In this document: one piece after another, positions 46,519-59,000 of the stretch
Position numbering within the stretch: the stretch's first letter is position 1
Layout of the letters: every line of letters starts with the position of its first letter
NCBI RefSeq assembly: GCF_023343835.1
Contig: NC_064440.1
Coordinates: 28,093,537-28,157,536, forward strand
Reading direction: 5' to 3'
Origin: Lagopus muta
Taxonomy: Eukaryota; Chordata; Aves; Galliformes; Phasianidae
DNA length: 64,000 nt
Notes under the pieces: generated by a model
What the model was told of the DNA's origin: nothing
The model's database searches: none
The model's input: the letters and a program-made list of their open reading frames with translations, nothing else
Made by a program: the position numbers and the translations under genes

Positions 46519-46741
46519 CTAGTTTAAAGACCTGTCAATGAGTCCCGCTAATTCTTCAGCTAAGATCCTCTTACCCCTCAGGGACAGGCTGCATGCATCA
46601 GCAGCCATCATGCCAGGTGCAGTGTAAATTGCCCCATGGTCAAAAAAGCCGAAATTCTTGCGCCTGCACCAGCTCTTAAGCCATCTATTGAAGAGTTGGG
46701 TATTTTGGATCCTCCCTGTACCTTTCCCTGGACTAGGTGCA
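46519..46741 (-). pseudogene. CR1 ORF1 C-terminal remnant
   Basis: The frame upstream of ORF2 ends with TAG at 46519-46521, two bases before the ORF2 ATG. It matches the C-terminal part of the CR1 ORF1 protein, which in CR1 elements carries an esterase-like (SGNH hydrolase) domain. The element-derived part starts near PGKGTGRIQN, continues RWLKSWCRRKNFGFFDHG and ends [19 protein letters not shown]. The last block of such domains is normally D-x-x-H-L-S followed by RG; here it reads DACSLSLRG (D near 46599), so the catalytic histidine appears replaced by serine, if my recollection of the motif is right. The N-terminal portion is lost to 5' truncation; an ATG at 46785 lies in flanking DNA and is not the native start. 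Confidence 0.8.
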
Positions 46742-49700
46742 TTAAAATTGGCTTCAAGGTGACTGAATTGCTGTAGCAATCTCACAAAGCTACAAATAGT
46801 TCTAATCTCTTCCTATGGCAATGGTCAGTAATATTTGGATCTGAGTTAATAATTCAATTGTCTGATGATACTCAGGCCCCTTCTTATTGTTTTAGTAAAT
46901 CACTCTGCCCAGTCCCGAAGAAACACATTGTCTGTGGTGCATTGCCTTTCCCCTCATTCATTCAGAGCCCATGCCATTTGGTTCACATTGGGTCTGTATT
47001 GCTTGTAGTGTCACTGTTCCAGCTATTGAGCTTCATACAGAACACTGGTCAGGGGCTTCCAAAGAATCTGGGACTGAGCAGCTGCATTTAACATGCAGTT
47101 TGCTAGCTGGGATGTGCTACATAATCCTTGTCCGAACCACTGAGCATGCAGATTTTTCAAAACACCAACTGCTATTTGTTTTCGTTCCAGGGAGCTTTGT
47201 TCTCGTGTCATAAGTAAATTTCTATTTGACTGTCTGATGCACTGATTGATTTGTTTAGCTCTCCATTTGCAGAGATTTGCATTTGTAATGCTAACTGCTC
47301 GTTTCACCACTGTATGGAGTACTGATGTGGGCCTTTCCCTTTGTAAAACGCTTTGAGTATCTGGTGACTATTAATTGGATGCCTCCTCATATACTCCCGA
47401 TTTGTTTCTTTGAGAAAATTAAAAAAGCATTTTTTAGATGCCACAGAGTTGAAACTTCAACACATTATTAGCTGGGTAGGAGGTGTTGTTAGTTTGTTTC
47501 TCTAAAAATAAGAAAAGTTGTTTTACTAACACGCTCTAGGAAAATACTGTTCAATGCTGAAACATCTTGATGTTAAAAAATGGCATTGCCGTGTATATAA
47601 AATCCTTTATTATGAATTTTCAGTTGTCTCAGATGTTAACCACCGATGTTCTTGCTGTGAGTTTGAACAGGAAATGACGTTGACGTGATGGGAATTTGCG
47701 TAAGTGAAATAAAACTGAGGTTCTATTCAGAGATAGAAAGGCCTATGTAGAAAAGGAAAAGATGAAAATTCATGATGCCTATTGAGAAAAAGTAGCATAT
47801 GACCACATCACATAATATGACACATCACATTTCATAAACCATACTGCTAACTAGTACTGTGTTCTTTTTAATTAAAATGTGTCTGGCAGTGACACCTGAA
47901 AGAAAATGCATGATATTGATGAGTAAAAATATTTGGATATTTTTCTGAAAACATTTTGTAGGATTTAGATTCATTTAAAAACCGCATATGATTGGATTAT
48001 CCAGTAAGTTGATGAAACTGCATTTTGCTGTGGAGAGATATGTAGTCAGAATATCTTTCAGTGGCTCAACCAGGTGATGTTTAAATAATTCTTTCTTGTT
48101 CAAATAAAGTAGCTTTTACCAGATCTAGTGTAACTATAAGACAGAGAGGTAAATGTGAACAGACACTTACATATCCTGGAATCTGATGTATGGAAAAATT
48201 TATCCATGCATGTAAGTACTGAAACTGCATTGATATATGGCAGTTATTCCTTTGACTGAAGGATCTGACTTGAATGGGAATACTCAACTTTGAAAAAAAT
48301 TGCAAGGACATAGGTAATTGAAGAAAGCTTTAAAAATATTACAACTATGGTGAATATTTTATGGTAAAACACATTCAGAAGTGAGCACAGAGGTTACGTA
48401 TTTCAAATCTTGTGAACCGTATTTGGGCATATTCAGCAGCAGATGAATTTTGCAGAAAATAGCAGTTCATCCTCTCTGCCCCTTCGATGCAGTGAGCCAG
48501 GAGAAGTTATTTTGACCTGACTTGTTTTTTCACTCCTTTGTGTTGTGGCAAGGGACATGTATTTGGTGTCATGTCAAAGTTCTGCACCATGAGCAGGCTT
48601 AGCATCTGTCTCCTTGTGCATTTACCTTTTGCCTTTCTCAGCGGCACAAAAAGTAGGTATGTATGCGTAAATTATATCTGGGTGTGCAAGCATGTGAGCA
48701 GACAATTTATCTTGTTGGTTCTGCAACTTGCTTTGAAAGATTGGAAAGGACAGCTTTTATACAAAAATTCAATACTAATTTCATAGAAAATCACTAAAGA
48801 GCTGATTAATGTGGAAGATCACTTAATGCTTACTAATTAGATCAATAGAATTTACCCTGCTCCCTTCATGCATTGTGCAGTAGGGAAAGATGGCAAAGAT
48901 TTGTATTTGAATGCTTTGTTTATTCCCAGTCCTTAATTTCAAGGTTGTCATCTGCGCAGTGTCATTTCCTTTTGTTTCTTTTGTCTTTGCAGTTCGGAGT
49001 AAATAACTTGTCTGGTTAAAACCAAAGTAGAAAGAAATCTCCCATGGTATTATGGTAGAAATTTATGGGCAGAAGTGTAATTAAGCAAGCGGGAAAAGAA
49101 AAAGCAACATCGTTAAGGGATTGTAATGTAGTAAATCTAAAAAGCAGGGAATGAGGATGTTGGCATCTGAAAGTGGCCAGCACAATTTGATGATTATGTA
49201 ATTGCTGAAACCTGCACAGACATTACAAAGAAGTGAAAAACATCTCAAAGACATAGATTAAATGCTTCTGGATCTGAATCCTGATTTCCCCAAAGTACAG
49301 CCACTTACAGTCTCTGTTTTAATTCCCACCCATCTACAACAAAAGATGAAATTATCAGAATGGCTTTCCTTCCAGTCTGATTAAATGGAGCAGGAAAATA
49401 GACAACATAAACGGTAATATATTACAACAGGAAATTTCATACAATTTAATAACGTGAAGCATAATTTTTTTAATAAATGCCTTCTCAAAAAAGCACTTAA
49501 GCATGTGCTTGAGTTCATCTGTATTGACACGAGTCACTTAAACATACACTTCTCTTGAAATATGGGCTTAAAGTCTAAGTAAATATAGTACTGAAGTAAA
49601 TATGCTAACTTACAGTAGTATTTTTGGGAAGGCTTTTGCAAGAACATCTTCAAGACCTTTCATTTTGTATTGATGAGTTAACACTGTTTTCTTAAGCAAT

Positions 49701-52262
49701 AATCAACGTAGTTATCTATGGTATTTCATTTCTATTTTTTCTGGATAGCTGCTTAGATGAACCAGTGCAATATTTTTTTCTTTGATTTCAGTATTACAGC
49801 ATTTTTTAGTCCCTTCTTTTAGAAACAAGAGTTACTTTGTTCTTTTCCTATGTCAGTGCACAAAAGTCATGTCTTAGGAGGCTGACAGAAGGGGGAAATA
49901 AACTCTTCAGTAGATTCATATCAGTGTATTTCAGAAAATAATTTATACCTCTGGGGAAGTGGTAAATTCCTTGTTGTGGCTGATTTTTCTACTACGCATC
50001 CTCTCTGTAATTGGAAGAAATTTCCAAGGTATGTGTCATCGCAAATGTACCATTTCAGATAGCTATTCTGAGGTTTCAAGTTAAAAACAAAGTAAGTTTT
50101 TGTTGTTGAACGTTGAATTTCTATCGTCTGTAAGGACAGGAGAAGGCATAAGAAATGCATATTACTTAGAAATTAGTGCCCACGATTCTTACCTAGATTG
50201 TTTTGTGGATGTATCCACGTAAATATTGTGTTGTCTTTAATTTCTTAGCAATGCACAAAGCAAAGATCTGCAGTGCATGAGAGCACTAGCAACAAGACCG
50301 TATGAAGGAAGATCAAACTCACATCTTTTCCCTGTGTCATTTTACCCTGAGTAGTGATGCACTCTCTACACTTCCGTCAGTCTCTTCTTCTGACCTTTCT
50401 ATTTGATTCCTCTCTGATTCTATTTCTCTGGTCTCTGGCGTAGAAATGTGAGAGGAAGAAACTCAGATGGTTAAAAGAAATGAATTGAAATTAGTAATTA
50501 TTTTCATTTGCAACAAATGTTGTGCTTGTAAATAAAAATGTGACATACGTGATAGAAATACATGAAAATACTGCATGCATATAGCAGAAAAGCTAAACAA
50601 AGCCTTCCACTTCGTTACAGAAATGTTGCTTTGAATTTTATTTCCTTTTGTCACCGTTTTAACATGTAATTCTAGAATGTTTTGCATATCTCTTATTAGC
50701 ATTATTAGCATTTATTTCAATTTCTTTCTGTTATATTTATAAAAAATGGAGAAAGTAAAGCAATGCTGTTAAAGATCCATTTAAAAATAGCTACAAAGGA
50801 GCATGAGCTGAGGATCCAAAATGTTACTTTGAATGTTACTGCTTATGTAATGGCCAGTGGACGTAGCAGGAAAAGAATGAAAAGATTTACACACTTGAAG
50901 ATGTCCCTGCTTGTTTTAATAGAAGTTCTGTATCATTTCTGCTCCGATACAACTTGGAAAAAATCTTTCTAGAACTGAAAGCAGGACATAATGCCCTGTG
51001 CATGTATGAACCCTGCATGTACGTGGAGGATTTTTAATGTATTAAAATATCTGTACCTGTACCTCAGTTTATGAATATGCATATGCAAGACTTAGTGTGT
51101 TATGTGTGTCATACATGTAATGTTTTCATCTGTCTTTGATCTGTGTAGCAGGATTTGTATCTGGGAACAAATAGTAGTTTCAGCACCATTCCAAGTCAAT
51201 TTCCCACCTGAGGTCACAGTACTGTAGCAGTGAGAGGCCACTGGGAGGGACTGTAAGGTCATGTGGACAGTGAAACACAGAACCACCTATCTGCACCAGA
51301 CCACAGAGACACCCAAGCAGACACAAAAAATGATGTCCTTCAGGCTTTCATTCCCTGTCATGAGTAGCATGGCTGGCTTCCATTCTATTTGCTCCCTTCT
51401 GCCTGTTCGAGATGAATTGGGTAGGTGCTGAGTGTGGTAACTCATAGACCAAACAGTTTTGTTTGCTTTGATAGCAAATGGTCACATATCTGACAGTGCC
51501 AAATGGCATCCTCGTTCTAACTGTTGAAGACCAGCACAGGTTCCTGCACCCAGCATAGCTTTATACAGTGAAGGAACTGGTACCTGTTTTCAGAAATGTT
51601 TGTGTATCTTTTTGTACAACATATGAACTTTATCTCCTTAGCAGGAAAGCAGGAAAGAAATCAGGGACATCAAACAAAATGTACTAATGAAATGGTATTT
51701 TACTCCTAGTAATATGTAATGGAAACACTCCATAAGTGCAAGGAATGCAAAGGCCACATTCGGAGAAAAAACAGTTCCTGTTAGGAACTTATCTAAAAGA
51801 CATAACAGAACTTGCTTCTAAATGTTATAAGTAATTTAAGTTATTCTAATTATTTTCAGGAAATAATTTGACAGTCTCTACTACAAAGATAATGCACATA
51901 GGAGTTTTGTTTTTTAAAATATCAAACGGATGTAAAGTGATACTTCAAAAGTCCTCTATTGAGCTGCAATCAATGCAGTGTGAACTAAATAGTTCAATTG
52001 AGCTCCCGTGAACATAAAAGCGTACCATTTGTAAACCTGTCTCACAGTAGCAGCCAAACATCAAAACAATATAGAAGTTAAAAATATTGTCAAGTGTCTT
52101 TATCAGGTAACAACATTATTTTGAAGTTTTGTTTAAGTATATTTCATTTTTACAAGCATGTGTGGGTATAAGGTAAAGGATGAGAAACTTCAACTGCAGC
52201 AAAAGCATGATTTATGTCTGTTAGAATCTGGTCTTGTTGAACCTTGGAGTGAATTTCACCAC

Positions 52263-52265
<3 letters not shown>

Positions 52266-52295
<30 letters not shown>
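52266..52295. repeat. Poly(T) tract, about 30 bp
   Basis: Uninterrupted T homopolymer on plus, followed by AATAG. Confidence 0.9.
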
Positions 52296-52299
<4 letters not shown>

Positions 52300-54983
52300 G
52301 TAGCCGACTTAAGTGCTATAGAATTTGAGATTTCAGTCTTCTGTAAAATTTAGCATTTAATAATGTTAATTCCCTGATGGGTGTGCTGTTGCTAGGAAAG
52401 CAGCATTTGACTCCATTGCTAGCTGCCTTAGGATCAGTGGCAGGATCCAAACTGGGAGAGCCAGGGCTGTGCTGTGCAGCTCTCACCCCATGCTGTGTCA
52501 GAGTAGCTGACGCATCTACAGCTAGACATGGATTTCAGGAGTAAATGTTTTCTTGCCAGCGTTCCAACAAAAAGAACTTTGTAAGAAAATGCTAATTTTG
52601 ATAATGAAGGCCTTTAGCTGCTATTCAAATTTGAATTTCTGTTTGAGAGAAAGATCTCTTGCCAAGCAGTGTATAACTTGGCACTTTTACACAGAACAGC
52701 TCTAATCTGCTGTCTAGAGGCTAAAGAGTCGGTCTTGTTCTTGCAGCCATTTTTATTGGAGCTGTTAAAATTTCTATAAATCTCCATCCTGAATAAAAGA
52801 TAATTTGGGAGTCCTGTGGCTAGGAAAGTTACCTTTGGTGGTAGCTTGTGGTTCATGTCATTGTCCTGGTGTAAATGAAATTGCTTGTAGAGAGACTGGA
52901 AAAACTCCAAAATAATTGAGGTAGGCTGTGATTAGGGCACCTATGTGGGAGGTGGAAGAGGCACCTTAAACTGCCAGGGTGGTAAAGGCTTGCTTCTTGC
53001 TCTGGACCAGAATGAGCCACAGCTGCTGCATCTGTGATGTTCTGGGGTGGGGGTCAATCTTATTGTCTCTCCTTCAGCAAAGCAGAAGCCTCTTTGCATC
53101 CTCAAATGGATAAAACAGTATTTCTTATTTTATTTCTTTCCCCCTAGTTTTTGTCTCCTATCTCTAGTAATAATTCTGTTAAGACACCGTTAACTCTGCA
53201 CATTCATAATCCTTGGCCTTTGTGAAACATGTGAAGCAAGAACTATATTGGAATCAGATCAACCATCTCTAATCACACAACTAGAAGAAAAACTTACTGT
53301 GAACCGGAGTGACATTATAACAGTCATGCTCTGCTTGAGGTGATGTATGATTAGTTTTCTGTCTAAGCTATAATCATTTGACAGGCACCTCTAACATCGT
53401 AATCAGTTCAAAATTTAATGCTGTATTAGCTATAACTTAGAGCAATCAAGCCAAAACAGAATACGCTCAGAAATCAAGAATAAAGGAAACAAATGAGTGG
53501 TTCTGTGCTTCAGAAAGTGACATTATCAGAGTTAAAACATTTGGCAAGATGTATTGTTGAAAGAAACCGTGTATAGGATTTTTCCAGACCTTTTCCATCC
53601 TATTTCTGTGTAATCTTGTCATCTCAAAGCTTCTTGGGATCCACATTTGCTACCTTCATTTCTTATACAATGTAAAAAATGGTCCTAATTGCATAGAGTA
53701 GAACTTCATTTAAAATTCTGACATGCCACCAGGCTACCTGGATTCAGGAGAAAGCAGAATCCAGCCTGTGTCTTTACGGTGTCCTTTTTCTAAAGGGGTT
53801 AAAAGCAGGGAACTTGAAAAAAAAAAAAAACAAAAACACTTCAGAAGTGAAGTAAAATACATGTATGCACACACATACTATTGGCAAATATGAAATTATT
53901 GTTTGCAACCAGAAGATGGCTCTGCAGTCAAGCTGGGCAAGCTGAAACCATGGACATACAGCAGTCATTTTTTAAAATCTGTTTAGTTCACTTCTTCCTT
54001 TCTTGAAACAGCCCTGTTCCTGTGAGCAATGGTTTATGGAAGTTTTTTTGTTTTGTTTTGTTTTTCCTATGGCAAGGACTCACTCTCCTTAAAACCCTCT
54101 GTTTTGTTAGGATAGGAGGCACATACAGAAGATTGGTCAGATGGCTCTCACTGGCTTCCACTGAAGATGCCTGGCATCTCACTGCTGGTTTCAGTAGGAG
54201 CTTATGAAGTCAATTGTAAGCTGACTGGGAGAGCCTTTCCTTAAATCCCTGAGGATGCTGTGGACAGTATTTTCCTACACTCTTGAGCAGCTCTTCTTTT
54301 TCACGAATGCTAAGAAGCTATCAGTGACTCTGTCATTGATAGAAGATAGGATACCTGGCTGGTGGAGTTTTAATATTTTCTAAGGAGTCTATATTTAAGA
54401 ATGTCTAGTATTTGTCTTTGTTTCCTTGGTAAGTCACCAACAGCAGTAGCTCTGTCTTAAGGTTATGTATGGGCCAACTTAATACATTCCAAATGTAAAG
54501 CTCTGAACGAAGTCTGGATTTGGAAAAGCAAGCTTTTATTTTGCTGAACAGAAATTTCAGTTGGATACGTATATGTACATATATCAGTGGAATCAATGGT
54601 GTTACACTCTTAAAAGTCCCAGCTTAAATAAAAACAAGGTCTACTTTGTCATTTTTTGGTGTTTGCTTTGAATTCTTAATGTAAAACAAAAAAGGAAATG
54701 TATAGGTGCTATCTGGTTTATGATAATTTCAACATGGGAGAAAATTGCTTGTTGTGCACGTTTTCCTGCTGTGCTAATTATTTTAAAATTTCAAAATACT
54801 GATTATGAGGAACTGCTGAGTAGTTTTCTTTCTGCAGAAGGCGGCTTTATAGGCAGGAGAAAGAACCCATCCCAGTCGTTTGGGTTTACTTTACTGTAAT
54901 CACTGACATGTAGCCACTTTTGTCTGTTTACCGTATTTCCAAATATTGAGATATGGGTTTAGTTAGATACCATGTTGCTTTGC

Positions 54984-55009
54984 TTTTTTTTTTTTTTTTT
55001 TTTTTTTTT
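54984..55009. repeat. Poly(T) tract, about 26 bp
   Basis: Uninterrupted T homopolymer on plus, followed by GCAAG. A second 15-bp poly(T) lies at 55158-55172. Confidence 0.9.
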
Positions 55010-55855
55010 GCAAGTTGAAATCCATTTCAGCATCACTTCGGTGCAGCTACAATGTAATGAAGTAACGTGGCAGCGACTGACGTCAATTTGCCTTTACACA
55101 CATGAAGCCTTTTAAAATTCCCTCTACTTGAATGAAGATGATGCTTTTTCTTTCTTGTTTTTTTTTTTTTTTAACCTGTGCTCGGTGTAATTAAATGGCA
55201 TTTGTCCTGACATGCATTTCCTAAAGGACAGGTGCAACTTTCAGGATCGCAAACTGCTTCCTTGTAATTTATTCATTGCATTATGAACTTGCAACCCTCC
55301 AGAGGATGTGACATAATATTATAATACATAATGTTCCAGAGTACTAAGATTTTCGTTTGGCTCTCTGATTTATCTGACAGATGCAGAGGAAAAAAAAAAA
55401 AACCGCATGTAGCTGGGAAAGTCCCTACTGACAACACATATGCGACTGCTAAAATGCACAGGTTATTTCAGTTAACACTGACATTAACTTATGCTGGAAA
55501 TGCTCCCTTCTGATTTGACTTTCTCTGGTGAAATATCATTGCTTACTGTTTTATTTCTAACTTTGCTTCCTGTATTGTGCTCCTCCAAAATAAACATATT
55601 TCAGATCTCAATATCAACTGCTTAGAGAAAAGCTGTGTGCAATAACTCTTCCAAGAAGCCATGGGTTGCCTTTGCTGTCACAGAAGTTACAGAAACTTTA
55701 ATATACTCCACAAAAGACACTATTTATTTGTAATAATAAAAAAGGTACAGTATAATTGATTCTTTCACCCAGTAACAGGTACTGAACTGAAACCTGGGGT
55801 ACCAGTAGGCCAGTACTTCTGTGTTTGTTAACTGTTGAGTCTCAAGTTGAACCAC

Positions 55856-56078
55856 TGATTGAGCACCCGGGGAAAGGATCCGGTCAGCCGTGGAGCACAG
55901 GTGAAGGCAATTCAGCTGTGTGACCGGAAGGGATTGAGCCTGGCTGCACCACTCTTAGACCCCTCTTAGACTGAAGGGCTGACTGCCACTGGGGAAGGAT
56001 CTCTTTTTGGAGATCCCTCCTTGGTGGAGCTTTTCCTCTGAACCTGCAATCTCCAGGAACAGGTGAGCAATCTTCTTC
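55856..56078 (+). repeat. GC-rich block, probable interspersed repeat
   Basis: This block is clearly richer in G, C and CpG than its flanks and has fairly sharp edges. It includes GAGCACCCGGGGAAAGG, GTGTGACCGGAAGGG and a hairpin GGAAGGATCTC/GAGATCCCTCC (55993-56003 and 56010-56020, one mismatch, six-base loop). It looks like part of an avian repeat such as an endogenous retroviral LTR, although I cannot name the family. At its downstream edge AACAG|GTGAGC (56062/56063) is a strong consensus splice donor, so an exon is an alternative. One frame is open for about 35 codons (AQVKAIQLCDRKGLSLAAP) before a stop. Strand is given for the donor only. Confidence 0.4.
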
Positions 56079-59000
56079 CATTCCTTGATAGCACCTTTGT
56101 ATCATGCTGATACTTCTGTCTTTACGTCTCTGGTGAAACACGTTTTTCTATCATGTTGATCTGCCCAATTGCTACATTTTCCAAAACTCCTTAAGATTAA
56201 TTCTCTTTTGATCTAATTCATGTGAAGTTAGGTGAAGGCAATAGGGCTTCTTCATTCTCTACTTTCTCGGGCATCACTTCCGGAATGAGTTATTTTGTCA
56301 GTTTTTTATTATGGGAAAACAGGAACTGTCTCATTTCTGTTACCTTTGTCATGTGTATTTGCTTTTTATACTATTGTACCCATACACAAAGGGTAATTGT
56401 AGCAAGTCTTGGGCAATTAAACTGCGTGTTAGTAATTTGCCTTTCATTTACTGAAATATCTTGGATGGTAGTCTAAGTAATCCTCAGGAAGCTTTTCTGT
56501 CGTAAACTGCAAGTGAATATCTCTATTTTTCTTCTTCTAAAAACAAACTGTAGGTGTTAGATTGGGGTAATTTCATTCGCTGTTCCTCCTTGTTCCCTTT
56601 GTAATTTATATCATGTCTTTTTTTTGGTGGCTGAAAATAATATAACTGATGGTAAAATTGTAAGGATACAGGAGGATGTGTTCCCCTGATACATAGATAA
56701 AGCAAATTCAGTAGAGTCAGTCTTAATTTGTATTACAAATTGCTTATGCATAAAGTATGTTGAGGCTATGGGACAACCTTCAGACAGTCAGAGCACAGGA
56801 AAATGCCACTTTGGCCTCTCAAAAATCCCCTCCAACCATTATTCCCTGCAACAGACACATCTCCACAGAAGAGATCAACCTTACTGAACACATGAATTTG
56901 TTCCTCTAGAAGGACCAAGAACTGAAGCTAATCCTTGATCAAACATGAAAACAGTTTACATAGAGTATTATAACTGCAGCTAGGGTCAAGAGTGATGCCT
57001 TCAGCTTCATGAGCTACAAGGCTTTTACGCAGACTCTGAGTAAGCGATTTGTTCACTGCGCTTTTCATTCTTTGTATGGAGAAGTACTTTATTTAGAATA
57101 GTGAAAATTGCAAAAAAGCAAATGTTATAGTTCTTGGACAACTTAAATATAGTTCAAAGTAATGTGGACTGTATTATTCCCTGCAAAAGCTGATGGCTTG
57201 GCAAGATATACTGCAGGTACTTGTGCAGCAACAGCTAATACTTATTTTTGTGTTGAAATACATACTCGGAAATGTAGCCGATTGCTAATTTGTATCAGGA
57301 ATATCAGATGCCATTTTTTTTCTCTGTTAATACAGTTTTACAGACTAATTGGAAGTATTTAGGCTTTAACTTCTTGCTGTTACTACAAAATCGTACAGGA
57401 ACTTTACAGTCTCCACGGGAACTAGCCTACATATATTAAGCATTTAGATACCACACCAATGTTTGATAGTAGTCCTAATTTGAGATATTCATTTAATATG
57501 CTAGTGCTTTACACTCAAGTTTGTGTTCTATCTTCTTGCAACAACAATGAGAAAACTTTGATGCTGAATAATGGCTTGGCAATGCATAGCTCACACGATG
57601 GAACAGCTATCCACAGGATGAATTAGCGTGGGCATGCCGTCTCACATTAAGCAAACAGGATATGAAAGCCGTAACTTACTCGGCTCATATAGGATAGAGT
57701 TTTTGTGAGCCTGAAAAGAAATCAGTGGAATTTTTTTCAGTTATATAAATGCTGAAGGGACAATATAGCCTTCTTAGGCAGACCTCGCACAAATCTGCAG
57801 CTGAGTTGACTTGTGAAATTTTCAGTGGGCTCTGAGGCAAAACCATGCCCTGCAACTGGCGCTCAGTGCGGGTGCAACGCCACAGAGGAAACATGTGGCT
57901 CTCCAGTGTGTGCAGTGGGTCTGGTAGTATTCAGATGTGCATTCCTCATGCTCCCTATGGATTAACTGTGTCCAAACAATCACTGAGTGGAAGCTTCTAA
58001 TAGTCTAACACAAAGATTCCTGCAGACCCTAAAAAAAAACACCCTTGTTTCTGCCGATCATGCCTGTAGGTGCACGAGGGCCATTCCTACATCCATGTAG
58101 GTAAGCTGGGGATATGAACCGCGTTGCATCGTAACTCAGTACAAATGTTTTTTGCCAAAGGTAGGGAGAGGCTGAATGCTCGCTTCCGCTGCCAGACTTC
58201 GCTGGGAGTGAGACCCTTGTATCTCATATTTGGCAATGAAAAGGCCTGATTCTCAAAGGTTAAAATAGTTGTTTTATCTTTATCTTTCCGAATTAACCTG
58301 CAAATAACGTGCAACACAGTGAACATGTGAAATTCTACTCTGCTTCATAGTGTATTAATCCGTTCTGTGTATGCGTTACTAACACCATTGTAGTACAATA
58401 GCTTTGTGTTGGGATGGGGGCAGAGATGACCAAGAAGTGCAGCAGTATTTACAGATAGATCTTGCAAGCAGTAGTTCAGAAGACATGATTTCTTCTGTAA
58501 TTGCAGATGAGTATTTTCTTATTTGTTTTCTGCCAGAAATATATTAAATTATACTCAGTGTCCCTAGCTAGTCTGTAAGATGTTTTTTTGCTACCGGCCA
58601 AAATCCCATTCCCAGAAATCCTTTTTAAATTCCCCATTTTTCATGCAACTACCTTGATTATCTATGCTGTTAGTGTGCTCAGTAGTTTTTTGTTGGTAGA
58701 AGGAATCCCAAGAGTATCATTCTTTTTATTACATTTCATGAACGTGTGGATAGAATAGTTCTTCCTCTTTGGAGGTCAGAGAGAAATGATCTATTTACTT
58801 CCTTCTAAATGGAGGATAATTCTGTTTTTGCTTGGCATTGAAACTTTTCTATCAGACACCTTACTGAAAACAATAGTATAAAAGCCAGATTTTTAGCAGA
58901 TTTGAGCGCTTTCTGCAGTTCCCCATTGAAATACTGAATTAGATCTGAAATGATTTTCTTCTGCACTGGTGTCATTTTAAGAGTGCTTTATGCTAGAGCC

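Larger units (their letters stand above)
43446..46741 (-). mobile_element. Young CR1 LINE, 5'-truncated in ORF1, intact ORF2
   Basis: A CR1 non-LTR retrotransposon of about 3.3 kb on the minus strand. Its 3' end carries two copies of the octamer ATTCTGTG (seen as CACAGAATCACAGAATCAC at 43447-43465 on plus), preceded by a short 3' UTR with the usual TTGGAAGGGACCCC word. The whole of ORF2 is open, and the last part of ORF1 precedes it. The 5' edge is placed near 46741, where the GC-rich coding sequence gives way to AT-rich flank. Full CR1 elements are about 4.5 kb, so roughly the first quarter is missing. Absence of stops or frameshifts over 993 codons and high CpG content imply a recent insertion. 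No promoter can be seen, so autonomous transcription is unlikely. Confidence 0.97.
46742..55855. other. Non-coding AT-rich DNA
   Basis: No assignable exon in about 9 kb. It contains poly(T) and poly(A) tracts (52266-52295, 53817-53830, 54984-55009, 55158-55172) and a TTTTG-type tract at 54043-54066. Short open frames show no motifs. No CR1 fragment was recognised in this stretch. Confidence 0.45.
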
